Source: Elusimicrobiota bacterium (GTDB lineage Bacteria > Elusimicrobiota > Elusimicrobia > FEN-1173). Taken from it: a stretch of 64,000 bases of DNA. How positions within the stretch are numbered: position 1 is the first letter of the stretch; the number at the start of each line of letters is the position of its first letter. This document shows, one piece after another, positions 25,822-36,060 of the stretch. Location: positions 23,037 to 87,036 of the forward strand of contig JAEURZ010000012.1 of assembly GCA_016788905.1 (NCBI GenBank), given 5' to 3'. Position numbers and translations under genes: made by a program. The notes beneath the pieces are model-generated. The model did no database searches and was not told the DNA's origin. It was given only the letters and a program-made list of their open reading frames with translations.

Positions 25822-28800
25822 ATGCCCATGTTCGGTTTCCCTTTATCTTGCGATCGCTTGATGCCCACCAAGAAGGTCATCGCTACGGTGACGGCATTGG
25901 CTTGTTTTTTTTCCTTTATTACCTCCCCGTTTTTAGAAGCCTCATCTTTAAATCATGCATCCGTAGGGAACAGTCGTCAGCACTCCGAGAATTCGCTCCC
26001 TCAGGTCACGCCCCAAGATCAAGGGGGTAGGATCGGCCCATCGTCACTTCTACGGGAATCCTTATGGTCATTGGTCGGTCGGCAGGGCTGGCGCGTGGAG
26101 GGACGGTTACTCCCGTTCATTACCCAAATAGAAGACAACCATGGGGACACACCTTCTCAGTTGGCGGCGGTTCACCTGTTGGACAAGGTGGATTCAGAGC
26201 GCGGAAATGAACCCCTTCTCATTGGGGTTGAAGGGGCTTGGGACATCTTAGACATATCACCGCTTGCCGCTCTCCCACCCGGAGAGTGGCGAAATCGCTG
26301 GTTCAATCGTCTTCTCTGGCGGGGCGACCTAACGGGGGAGGAGTATTGGATGTTGATGCGTTCCCCGACCCGTGTCACTCTCATAGGCATTGATGACCCC
26401 GTGTTGCATCAACAGCACAGTGAAGCTCGAAGGATTGTCGAAACCTCCCGAAAGGAAACAGAATTATTCCTGCGCGACCTCGCCACCCGCGTGGATCGTT
26501 TGAAAAAACATCTTTTCCCACCCGCCTGGGTGATACTGGACAAGGCTTTTTCCGATTACGACGAAGGATCAATTTCAATTAACGAATTGTCTGTATCGAT
26601 TCTCGAAAAAGTTTCGCCAACTTGGATGAATGAAAATACCCCCCACTTGTTTTATCTCGCCCAAATCCACAAAAACCCCGTAGATCCCAAATCCGTTCAA
26701 AAAGAACTCAAAGACATGCTCTCATTTACGTTGACCCCCGCAGAATCCCAACAGCTTTTCTCCGGATCCCCGATGAAAAATCCCGATGTTTTTTTTAATA
26801 ATATTTTCGCCATGGCAGACGCCCGCAAATTGACGCTCCCCCACACAAAGAAATACGCCCAGCAAAGTCTATGGAGCCGAGAGATCGAACCAATGGCCTT
26901 GTCAAAAGAAGTCAACGTTGCAAGGAGGTCCCTCTTTACTTCCTCCCCCTCCCATCCCGTAGCCTCAAAACTCGTTCAAATAAAGGAAACCCTTTTTCTC
27001 CTGCGAGGGATTGTCGCCCTCGGCCTCACGCCGGACGATTGGTTGCGATTTCAAACACAGAACGAATTCAATGACATTCAAAATCTTTCCGACTCAATAA
27101 GAGAGCTTGAATCCAACAAATGGTCTCGTGAACCACGAAGTCCTATCCCTTTCTCCTCCACGTATGTGATCCAAAATGCCAAAAGATTTTACGAGCTTGC
27201 AAAATTAAGAGACCACGCCATGGCCGACAATTTAATTAAACAGGCCCGGCGAGTGGGGGCCACCCGTTCTGTGGTTATCGCTGGCGGATTCCACACCCCT
27301 GGGATGGTCCACCTGTTTCGCCAATGGGGCGCACCCTTTGAGGTCCTGTGCCCGATTCCTGAACACAAGGTCGAACCCACCCTCCGAGCCCTGGACGCTT
27401 TCCAACAACCCGAAACGAGGAACCGAATACTCCATGAGACCGCCACCCAATTACAGGCGGAAGAAAATGACGCGGTTCAACGCTGGATGAATAAATTGTC
27501 TTCCCAAAATCGACGCCATTTAAGAAAGGCGGGGTTTGGGGAACCCCAAGCTCTCTCCGTCTTTTGGACATCCCTTAAAAAAGACCTCACCCGTTGGGCC
27601 TATTTCCTCGCCCTCTTCTTACGCGAGCAATGGGACTTCTTTCAAACTCTTCACGGTTCCCAAGAAAAAACAGCCTGGGCGGTCCTGACAGCACCGATCC
27701 CTCCTGTAATGAACTTGATTCCCCCATCCATTCACCAAACCCCGGCTGAATACGCCCCCCCTCTCCCCCAACGAGAGTCAGGGGAAAAGATCGCGGAAGA
27801 ATTTCAGTCATTAGTCCAACAATCCCGTTGGGTGGAAGCCGAAAATTTCCTTTGGCAGCTGTGGACGGGCCATGGATCGGCCCGATTGATCGGCGAATCG
27901 TTCATGGCCCTCAACCTCACCGACAAGGAACCCCGACAGGCCAGAGACCTCGTGGCGAGTCACTTAAGCCCCCAGGCACTAGGTCTTTTGGGCCAAGGGC
28001 TCATGGACTATTTTCAAGACCGGGACTTAGAACGCCTTTACGAACGCCGAAAACTCAACCAGACCCTATTAGATAACCTAAACGCCATTGAAAGTAACCG
28101 CGATAGTGCGATCCATGGTATTAAAACAACTCTTTCCCAAATCAATCAAAGCCTCCTGGATGAGGCGAACGGTATCCTTGGGGTCGATTCAGAGGGAACC
28201 CCTGGGTTCACCCTCATGGACCCCATGGATCCCGACACGGACGCCGTGGTAAGACAGGTCAAAAAAGATGGGGAAGAAACAACCTTCCTGGCGAATAAGA
28301 TCAAGAATCTCATGGATCAATGGGATACGGAATCAAGTCCAGATCTTCTTCAAGAAACAAAAAAAATGGTCGGAAAAATCAAACTCCACTTTCAACCCAC
28401 AATAAAAAAGATCCTTTTGCCCACAGCCACCGACCACTTCACGCCGGCGGGACAGACACGAGCCAAATTGTCCGCGTATCGGGAGTGGCTCCGTTTCACA
28501 CAGTCAATGGAAGTCTCCCAACGGGAATTGGCCCGGCGGGCGTGGCGATCAGCGGAAACCCTCAGCCGCTCTATTGCCCAAGGGAAATTGGCGGATCCAA
28601 CGGCCTATTCAACTCCGTTGGATCGGTCGGCCTTTGGAAAGATCGCTGTAAATCGGGTCGGTCTGGATCAAACACTATCGACCCTCCGCACCCAGGAAAG
28701 GCCGATCGTCGTGGTTTCCCTTCCGTACGAAGAAGCTAAAAATGACGTGATCCAAGACCTGGCGCATGCTTTAACGACAACCTCACTTTCCACCCCCGGT

Positions 28801-31800
28801 CCTCGCCGACTTTTGCGGGTCCGTCTCAGTCGGTTGGAAAGTGATCCTAAATTCCGCGCCACCGCATTAAAACTTCTGATGGAACGTGCCGGAGAATTGG
28901 GGGGCACAGCCTTGGCCATTGATTTAGATGAGGTGGGACCTTTACTGGAAAACGTCGAAAAACCTCTAGAACATCTGCTCCAAAGCTGGGCCGGTCTGGA
29001 TTCCCCCCCCCCGCTGGTTTTCATTTCAGCCAGCCGAGCCCATCAAGATCTGTTGAACACGGGAGGCCAAGACAAATCCGATGTGGTCACGTTTCCCCCG
29101 AGCCGAGATTCCGTAAAGTCACTCCTCCAAACCGAAGCCGAACGGATCCAAACAACGTCTTCCTGCGAAATTCAACCTGAGGTGGTGAGTCGGCTTGTGG
29201 ATGCCGTCTTTTCCACCGGGACAGTGGACTTTTCCGAAGCCATCAAATCGCTCCGCTGGGCAGCGGCACAGGCCCTTATCCACTCGGCGTCAAACGGGAC
29301 CCCTCCCGTGGTCACGCCCCACGATTTGACTCTCCAAGAAGACGCTCGGCTTCGAGACCTGCCCCTGGCTCGACAGGTCCGCATTGTTGTCGGACGCGTG
29401 GATGACCTCTTCGCTCAGGCGCTCAACAATCTCCTGGCCAATTTCGAATCCCTGAGCCCCAACTCCCCCTTCTATTCGAGCGTCGAAGCCAGACTTCGCC
29501 ATGCCGTCGGTCTTTGGCATATGTTCCCCAAAGAGACAAACAGCTCCAAAGAGGTTCGGCTGTCCCAGGAGGAAATAGACACGGGAGTCAGTAATGCCTG
29601 GTCCTTTTTCAACGCCCATCTCATGGGATTGGAACGACAAAAACAGGCCGTCATTGACACCTATATCAAGCACGAACTCGAACAACAGGGGAAAAGCCCC
29701 CACGCCCCCAGCGACATCCTCTGTCTCGTGGGCCCCCACGGCACGGGGAAAACGGAAATCGCCAGTCTTCTCGCTCAATATTTAAAGAGAAAACTGATTA
29801 AAATCGATGCGGGCGGGGCCAGTTCCGAAGAGCAAATTTTGGGCACAATGAGCACCTTTGTGGGCTCCCAACCCGGCAAGATTCATCTGGCCCTTGAGGA
29901 AGAGGAAACGGACGAGTTGGTCTTGCTCATTGACGAAATCGATAAGGGTTCTCCCGTATTCTGGAACGCATTGATCCAACTCTTAGAAAAAAATCAACCC
30001 CTCGATAGCCGCTACGACACATTCAAAACTCCAAAGCGCCGAATCGTTATCATTGCCACCGCCAATGATTGGAGCGCGATTCCCGACGCTTTAAAAAGCC
30101 GCCTCCAGCAATCGAATTTCTCGGAATTTTCTCCTTCCGGACTGAAAAGGACGGCGGCCCTCTTCACCTGGCCCAAAGTGGCGAAACGATTTGAATTTCC
30201 GGACTCTTGGGCCCGTTGCGACGATCCCTACCCCCTTATTTCGCTCGTGGTTGACGATTACCTCGAACGCCCCGCCCTGCGTGAACTGGAACGAATTATC
30301 GAGCGCATTCACAGAGCCGCCAATTTGGTCGCCATCGATTTGGACCACAAATATCACCCGGTCGTCATGGATGAAGCGTTTGTGAGAGAACTCTTGGGCT
30401 CACCTGTTCAACGACCCCAACACATGGTGCGGGGAGACACCCCAGGCCAACTCTCGGGGTTAGGGGTCATGGGAAGTGGGGTGGGTGTCACTATGCCCAT
30501 TCAAGTCATTGCCCTCCCGCTGGAACAGGTGCCCGGTACCCCTTTACTCATGACCGGTGGAGCGGCGGAAACCATGCAAGCCAGTGGACAGAACGCTTTA
30601 GAGGCATTACGGGGCCGATCTCGACGCCACCCCTCGGACTTTGATGGATCCCTCCCCCTGTCCGAAATCCGGTTACATGTCCACCTCCCTCCTCTCCAAT
30701 CCGAAAAGGACGGCCCGTCTGCGGGGATGGCCATGGCGGTGGCCGCGTATTCAGAAATCACCCAACGCCAGGTCAATCCTGCCATAGCCATTACCGGAGG
30801 GCTACTGCCCAACGGGCAGAGTTTCGCGGTCGGTGGAATATCTGAAAAAATACAAGCCGCCCGAATTGAAGGAAAATCGATAATTTTCATCCCAAGCGGG
30901 AACGAAAATGACCTCAAAACCCATCTTGAACGTCAAAACAGCGACTCAGAACCCGTGGCCATTGTCTCGGGTGGAGAAACAACCTTCTTTTTTAACGGGG
31001 AAGTTGATCTTCAGGGCATTTCGGAGGAGAAAATAAGACGAGTGCCGGGAGGGATCTACATTCGCGCAACAGATAGTCCCCACCTCTCAGCAGACAGACA
31101 ACCAACAACCGTTGTTCTCACCAAATGGATTGACGACATCCTCGACTACCCGGATGCGATCCTACCCCGTGGCACTATCATTCCGCCCCTTCAGAAAGGG
31201 GAAATCACCACGTTAACCCCAAGGGTTGAGACAAACCAAACATCCAACGATTCAGAACAGGATAAAGGAAAAATCCCCGTCACGCCACCCGAACCAACCC
31301 CTTCCCGTAACACCATACAGGGGAGCTTCATCCCAGATAATGTGTACAATCGATCTGCTTCAACCCCCCTCTCTCTTTCAACGGGAGAAACCATGACCCC
31401 ATCCGAATTTCTCCAAATGAACGAGGCGGATGATCAGCTCAATACCCTTGAAAGATTATTGAAATCTGATTCCACAGAAGCCTTACCCCTCTTTGAAGCC
31501 CTCACCCGAGCACTGTGGGTCTTGGATCCAACACGAGCCGGGGCCATCTTCAATAAACTTTTTAACACCTTGGATACCCAGAACCTCCTCTTCCCCCCCT
31601 CCCCCCGGGATGACGACGGCCTGGGAGTGCCCTTTCTCGCCCATATGGTTGCCGCCCAGGATCGAGCAACAGTCGACAAACATATTTATAGAAAATCCAA
31701 CTTCATAAAAATTCTTGAAGGAAAACTCAATTCTTTGAAGAGATATGACGCAAATGGGACCCATTCCATTCAAGAAAAGATAGCCGATATTTTCGATTTC

Positions 31801-34800
31801 ATTGTTGAAGATTATGATATTGCAAATGAAACGATTGAAGAACTTCCCGCTGAATTAAAGAACGACTTGCCTCATATCATTTCCCTTCGTCTTTACTGGG
31901 AGAATCGGCGAAATCAACTGCTTAACGTTTTAAATCAAAGGGACCATTTGTTGACGATGATTGAAGAAGCTGGGACAGAACCCAGCCCGGAATCTCTAGT
32001 AAAGATAACAGAAGCCTACCGCGCCATTCTCCGTTCTACCCTCAATTTCAAGGTGGCCGAACGACGCCACATGGAGGAACATCGCGCAACACTCATGAAT
32101 GATTCACTGCGGCACCCTCTTTTAAAAGCCGTGGGGGAAGAATCCCTGGTTCAAATGCTGATTCAAGTGGTTGACCAAACGACACGGAGAACCGCGCGAA
32201 AAAGCCGGGAACTTGGGAGAGAAGCTTCCCGCCTGGCGGATATCCAGCTTAATCTCGCCCGGCTGACTATCCCCATCATGGGCAATTACCTCAAAGACCA
32301 TTCCAACCGATCGGCCCGTTCAGACCAGGCATCTCCCCTCCAATCCATTTCGGAATGGGCCAAACCTGCGGCCTCGGCTACGGCAGAAATCGTTTCCAGC
32401 ATTGGAAATCGGGTTCTCACCGTTGTATGCCCCTCAAACCAACGACGGCTAGAACTTCCCCAGTTAATCGCCGACCAGTTGCATGAAACCGCGGAATTAC
32501 CCCTTTCGGCGAAATCAAACCGCGTGCTCAGCTTGAATTTTTCCAAAAATCACACCACCAACGCCGCGGCCGACTTTGAACTCATGGAACCAATCATCAC
32601 GCAGGTTCGTGAAACAGAAAGTGCCATCCTCTATATCGACCTCACATCGTTGAAATCCTGGGCCGGTTCGGACTATTTCGTGGTGATGAAACGACTCCTG
32701 CGCGCGGCCACAGAAGAATCCACCCCCCCCCCCCTCCCCTTGATTTTCGGGTCCGACAGGGAAACCCACACCCAAACCAACAACACCATTAATCGTTATG
32801 GAGCCACCGCGCACACGCTTCAACTTCCTGACCCGACAGCGGGGGAAATCGTCGCACTCTTAAACAACCGCGCCCGAGCCTTGATCGATTCGAAATCGCC
32901 AGTCCGGTTTGCGGAAACCCTTTGGAAATCCGCCTTAGACGATGGGCGCTTGCCAATAGATCTAGATGAGTGCCTCGCTGTCTTTAATCAAGTGACCGGG
33001 AAAGCGATCCAAGAGAAGAGGACCGAACCCGTTGATAACGATGTTTTAAATTCCGTGATCAAACTCCGCGTAAAACAAAAAAATACGATGGATTCAATTT
33101 TAAATCGAGCCGAAAGGGAAATCCCATTAATTCCCGACCCTGTAGCGAAACGTCGCGGGGAAGAATTTCTCGCCCGTTTGAAAGCCCTTGATTCCAGCGA
33201 TGCGGAGTCGGTGATTGTCTCCAATTATTTGGAGTGGCTTTTAAAATGGGATTGGAATCCAGCTCCCGCCCCGATCCCGACCCTCGAAGACATGGCCAAG
33301 CTAAAAGCCCGCGCCATACGGATCATGGACCAGCGAATCTACGGCCAACACAAATTGAAACGTCGTATTTTGGAAATGTATATGGGTTACCTGTGGCAAC
33401 TTCACCAGGGAAAGAACCCGAAATTGCCCGTCATCGCGCTTCTCGGCCCCTACGGGGCAGGGAAAACCACAGCCGCCAGCGTGATCGCGGAAGTGTTCAA
33501 CTTTGTGTTCAAAAAGTTCAGCATGGCGGCCGAGAATGATCCCCGCCGCATTCGGGGCTTTGAACACTACGTCGTTGGGGCACAACCCGGTATTCCTTAT
33601 GAGGCAATGACAGACGCCATGCAGCAGGCCAAAAGAGAACGGGAGGACCCCACAAAAACCCCCGACGAAATCCATGAATCAGGCAAAGTCGCTTTTCTCA
33701 TTGATGAAATTGATAAGGGGGAGCCAGGCCATTTGGGAGACCCTCGAAATGCCCTGTATCCCCTGATGGACCCTGAACAGCGCCATCATGTGGAGGAAAT
33801 ATTTTTTGGTATTCCCTGGAACTATTCCAACATGATGGTCATCACCACCCTGAACGACGAAAACGCTCTTTTGCCCTCGTTGCGGGATCGAATGGAAGAA
33901 ATCTATGTCCCACTCCTTGAGGACGAAGAAACGGTTGGATTGGCTTCCGACATGCTCCTGGACCGGATTGCGACCGAGAAAAACATCGTCTTGACCGATG
34001 GCCAGGACCTCGAAGACATTGATGCCTCCCTGTCGGCCCGGGTTCTGGATTTTGGGACCCCCCAAGAAAAGGCGGACTTGTTCCGGGACTTTATTGACGG
34101 CTGGGCCCCCGGGGGCCCCCGGGAACTGGGCCGCGCTGTTTCCGCCCTTCTTAATTCGGCCTTGGACAAGAACAGCGCGATCGCCGCGCAAGCAGGGTAC
34201 GCCAAGGTTCCCCCCTTCAAAGTGCGAAAAGAAAATCTCCCAGAACTTCTGGGGTCCCGGCGACAGGGAGATCCAAGAGCCCAAGCTCTTTCTCCCATCG
34301 CGACGGCTGGGGAAGCTCTTTTTTACGGTGAATCCAACCAACCCGGGGGGACTTCCGTTTGGAGCCGGGAAACGCCCAAAGAACCCGCCCGCCTCCTTTG
34401 GCCCCGTGGAGAATTAGAAGAATCCCGATCCCCCCGCGGAGGATCACGGCAAGTCACCAAAATCAAAGAAATGTTGCAAATCGTTTGGACCGTGGCACAG
34501 AAACGTTTTTCACGGAACCTCGCTGGAAACCGGTTTATGGTGGAGTTCCAGGGAGCCCCCAGTGGCCCAAGTGGGGACGAAGCCCTGGCCACCTTTGCCG
34601 CGCTCGCGTCACGAGCCTTCAATCACGCCCTTGGAAAAGAAACAGCCTTCTTCGGAGAAATTGAAGCCACAGGAAAAATACGCGAGGTGGGACAAGACAT
34701 GGAACGACGTCTCCGGCGAGCCCGTGCTGACGGCGTATCGCGTTTCCATTTAAATGCGCGCAATGATGATCTATTGAGCCTCATGCACAAACACCCTCGC

Positions 34801-35829
34801 CTCGCTGGATTTCTCCAGCGGGGGGATCAGGTCTCCCTTTGTCTGCCCAACCGAGAGGTCCCCAACACTGAGGAATGGAAAGATCCTGACGGAGTTACTT
34901 TCAGCAAAAGACCCATCCATTCCCCCCTGCCGGGATCAGTGGACAACACTGTTTGGTCGGAAAAGGCCACCAAAGCAATCCTGGATTACGCCAAAACGAA
35001 TGGTCTTGAAAAAAAATACCGCGCGGGAAGGGGAATCATTGAAATCACCGCCCCGAAAAAAAAGAACCTTCTCAAGCTATTAAAAGAAGCGGGCATTTCC
35101 GAACAGGACGTCCCCCAATTTTTTCTGGCTAATTCTGTGGATGAAGTCTTAACTCATTTAGACCTTCCTCCAGCCCCCCCCACAGATTCAAATCAAGGTT
35201 TGGGTCAGGGAGGATTTTTTCTGATCGCCATCATAGGGGTAACGATGTTGGCGGGATTAATGGGCTTTGCCTTCCTGGGAGAGACAACAACCGCTCTCTC
35301 ACTGTTCGGGATAACGGCGTCAGGGCCTATTCAAGTAGGGGATTTCCTCCCCATGGCCCAAAGCCTGGGAATCGTGGGGCTCCCCCTTCTGTCCCTTTCC
35401 ATATACAACAAGCTCTCCCTTCCAATAACAAAGAGGGAACAGGAAAGAGAACCCCGCTTAAGGGCTTTACTGGCCTTTTCTGAAGGGCTCGTGGATTCCG
35501 AAAGAGCGTTATTGAAATCCATCGTCATGAAAGAGGGATCAAACGATATCACCCTCAACACCCTCTCCACCAGAGAAATTCAGTCCATCCACCAGATGGC
35601 GGCACCACTGGCACCGAGGGTTCAAGTTCCTTTTATGGGGATTTGGCTAAGCTCTCGGGGTGAAATTCTGAACACCTGTGAAAAAGAGTTAATTCGAAGG
35701 GGATCTCGACCTCAAACAAGTGCGGAAGACTTTTCCATATCCCATGACTTGATTCCTCGCGCTACCCCAGTACACACAGATCCTTCGAGAACGCTGGAGG
35801 ATTTAAGGGTGATCAAACGGCAGGTTTAA
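25822..35829 (+). CDS. Giant protein: ChaN-like domain plus two tandem Lon-like AAA+/S16 modules
   Basis: This is a 3,335-residue protein. A hydrophobic signal-like segment (residues 14-40) is followed by a ChaN/TraB-like domain (about 95-500) with IEDNHGD (H107) and AGGFHTPG (H491). Module 1 has a degenerate AAA-like part without Walker A. It is followed by a Lon-type AAA+ domain (Walker A GPHGTGKT at 1304-1311, Walker B LLIDEIDKG with D1371) and an S16 protease domain with S1633 (DGPSAG) and K1676 (GGISEK), 43 residues apart as in Lon. Module 2 repeats this: a degenerate part, an AAA+ domain (GPYGAGKT at 2542-2549, D2628 in FLIDEIDKG) and an S16-like domain with S2917 but R2962 where Lys is expected. 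Two membrane helices lie near 3131-3195. AAGAAGGA lies 11 bases before the ATG. How ATPase modules fit an apparently exported N-terminus is unclear. Confidence 0.85.
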   Translation: MPMFGFPLSCDRLMPTKKVIATVTALACFFSFITSPFLEASSLNHASVGNSRQHSENSLPQVTPQDQGGRIGPSSLLRESLWSLVGRQGWRVEGRLLPFITQIEDNHGDTPSQLAAVHLLDKVDSERGNEPLLIGVEGAWDILDISPLAALPPGEWRNRWFNRLLWRGDLTGEEYWMLMRSPTRVTLIGIDDPVLHQQHSEARRIVETSRKETELFLRDLATRVDRLKKHLFPPAWVILDKAFSDYDEGSISINELSVSILEKVSPTWMNENTPHLFYLAQIHKNPVDPKSVQKELKDMLSFTLTPAESQQLFSGSPMKNPDVFFNNIFAMADARKLTLPHTKKYAQQSLWSREIEPMALSKEVNVARRSLFTSSPSHPVASKLVQIKETLFLLRGIVALGLTPDDWLRFQTQNEFNDIQNLSDSIRELESNKWSREPRSPIPFSSTYVIQNAKRFYELAKLRDHAMADNLIKQARRVGATRSVVIAGGFHTPGMVHLFRQWGAPFEVLCPIPEHKVEPTLRALDAFQQPETRNRILHETATQLQAEENDAVQRWMNKLSSQNRRHLRKAGFGEPQALSVFWTSLKKDLTRWAYFLALFLREQWDFFQTLHGSQEKTAWAVLTAPIPPVMNLIPPSIHQTPAEYAPPLPQRESGEKIAEEFQSLVQQSRWVEAENFLWQLWTGHGSARLIGESFMALNLTDKEPRQARDLVASHLSPQALGLLGQGLMDYFQDRDLERLYERRKLNQTLLDNLNAIESNRDSAIHGIKTTLSQINQSLLDEANGILGVDSEGTPGFTLMDPMDPDTDAVVRQVKKDGEETTFLANKIKNLMDQWDTESSPDLLQETKKMVGKIKLHFQPTIKKILLPTATDHFTPAGQTRAKLSAYREWLRFTQSMEVSQRELARRAWRSAETLSRSIAQGKLADPTAYSTPLDRSAFGKIAVNRVGLDQTLSTLRTQERPIVVVSLPYEEAKNDVIQDLAHALTTTSLSTPGPRRLLRVRLSRLESDPKFRATALKLLMERAGELGGTALAIDLDEVGPLLENVEKPLEHLLQSWAGLDSPPPLVFISASRAHQDLLNTGGQDKSDVVTFPPSRDSVKSLLQTEAERIQTTSSCEIQPEVVSRLVDAVFSTGTVDFSEAIKSLRWAAAQALIHSASNGTPPVVTPHDLTLQEDARLRDLPLARQVRIVVGRVDDLFAQALNNLLANFESLSPNSPFYSSVEARLRHAVGLWHMFPKETNSSKEVRLSQEEIDTGVSNAWSFFNAHLMGLERQKQAVIDTYIKHELEQQGKSPHAPSDILCLVGPHGTGKTEIASLLAQYLKRKLIKIDAGGASSEEQILGTMSTFVGSQPGKIHLALEEEETDELVLLIDEIDKGSPVFWNALIQLLEKNQPLDSRYDTFKTPKRRIVIIATANDWSAIPDALKSRLQQSNFSEFSPSGLKRTAALFTWPKVAKRFEFPDSWARCDDPYPLISLVVDDYLERPALRELERIIERIHRAANLVAIDLDHKYHPVVMDEAFVRELLGSPVQRPQHMVRGDTPGQLSGLGVMGSGVGVTMPIQVIALPLEQVPGTPLLMTGGAAETMQASGQNALEALRGRSRRHPSDFDGSLPLSEIRLHVHLPPLQSEKDGPSAGMAMAVAAYSEITQRQVNPAIAITGGLLPNGQSFAVGGISEKIQAARIEGKSIIFIPSGNENDLKTHLERQNSDSEPVAIVSGGETTFFFNGEVDLQGISEEKIRRVPGGIYIRATDSPHLSADRQPTTVVLTKWIDDILDYPDAILPRGTIIPPLQKGEITTLTPRVETNQTSNDSEQDKGKIPVTPPEPTPSRNTIQGSFIPDNVYNRSASTPLSLSTGETMTPSEFLQMNEADDQLNTLERLLKSDSTEALPLFEALTRALWVLDPTRAGAIFNKLFNTLDTQNLLFPPSPRDDDGLGVPFLAHMVAAQDRATVDKHIYRKSNFIKILEGKLNSLKRYDANGTHSIQEKIADIFDFIVEDYDIANETIEELPAELKNDLPHIISLRLYWENRRNQLLNVLNQRDHLLTMIEEAGTEPSPESLVKITEAYRAILRSTLNFKVAERRHMEEHRATLMNDSLRHPLLKAVGEESLVQMLIQVVDQTTRRTARKSRELGREASRLADIQLNLARLTIPIMGNYLKDHSNRSARSDQASPLQSISEWAKPAASATAEIVSSIGNRVLTVVCPSNQRRLELPQLIADQLHETAELPLSAKSNRVLSLNFSKNHTTNAAADFELMEPIITQVRETESAILYIDLTSLKSWAGSDYFVVMKRLLRAATEESTPPPLPLIFGSDRETHTQTNNTINRYGATAHTLQLPDPTAGEIVALLNNRARALIDSKSPVRFAETLWKSALDDGRLPIDLDECLAVFNQVTGKAIQEKRTEPVDNDVLNSVIKLRVKQKNTMDSILNRAEREIPLIPDPVAKRRGEEFLARLKALDSSDAESVIVSNYLEWLLKWDWNPAPAPIPTLEDMAKLKARAIRIMDQRIYGQHKLKRRILEMYMGYLWQLHQGKNPKLPVIALLGPYGAGKTTAASVIAEVFNFVFKKFSMAAENDPRRIRGFEHYVVGAQPGIPYEAMTDAMQQAKREREDPTKTPDEIHESGKVAFLIDEIDKGEPGHLGDPRNALYPLMDPEQRHHVEEIFFGIPWNYSNMMVITTLNDENALLPSLRDRMEEIYVPLLEDEETVGLASDMLLDRIATEKNIVLTDGQDLEDIDASLSARVLDFGTPQEKADLFRDFIDGWAPGGPRELGRAVSALLNSALDKNSAIAAQAGYAKVPPFKVRKENLPELLGSRRQGDPRAQALSPIATAGEALFYGESNQPGGTSVWSRETPKEPARLLWPRGELEESRSPRGGSRQVTKIKEMLQIVWTVAQKRFSRNLAGNRFMVEFQGAPSGPSGDEALATFAALASRAFNHALGKETAFFGEIEATGKIREVGQDMERRLRRARADGVSRFHLNARNDDLLSLMHKHPRLAGFLQRGDQVSLCLPNREVPNTEEWKDPDGVTFSKRPIHSPLPGSVDNTVWSEKATKAILDYAKTNGLEKKYRAGRGIIEITAPKKKNLLKLLKEAGISEQDVPQFFLANSVDEVLTHLDLPPAPPTDSNQGLGQGGFFLIAIIGVTMLAGLMGFAFLGETTTALSLFGITASGPIQVGDFLPMAQSLGIVGLPLLSLSIYNKLSLPITKREQEREPRLRALLAFSEGLVDSERALLKSIVMKEGSNDITLNTLSTREIQSIHQMAAPLAPRVQVPFMGIWLSSRGEILNTCEKELIRRGSRPQTSAEDFSISHDLIPRATPVHTDPSRTLEDLRVIKRQV

Positions 35830-35864
35830 AAAAAGAAGTGTCTCTTCAGCCTCTTGAAGGGGGG

Positions 35865-35910
35865 TTTCCCTCTCCCTCTGGAGGGAGAGGGGCGGGAGAG
35901 GGGATGTTTT
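35865..35910. repeat. GC-rich palindromic repeat, copy C, at a convergent gene junction
   Basis: A perfect 11-bp inverted repeat, CCCTCTCCCTC/GAGGGAGAGGG, with a two-base centre is followed by a GGGCGGGAGAGGGG tail. It is related to the copies at 2995 and 13239 but more diverged. It lies 35 bases after the stop of the giant Lon-like gene and may serve as its terminator. Confidence 0.65.
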
Positions 35911-36028
35911 CGATGGAAGACGTCCATCCATCTCTCCGGATCGCTTTATCTTACAGAGGAGACAGGGAATCCACTTTCTTATTCCGTCGGGACCTTCAGA
36001 GAAGTCAAGAGACACCCCGGAAGAGAAC

Positions 36029-36060
36029 CCTCAAAAACAATAACCGAGATTCCCCGGTTA
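36029..36060 (-). terminator. Terminator overlapping the stop codon of the giant minus-strand gene
   Basis: On the minus strand the stem TAACCG/CGGTTA (36055-36060 with 36041-36046) includes the TAA stop codon itself and is followed by TTGTTTTTG. The stem is short (6 bp) but well placed. Confidence 0.6.
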
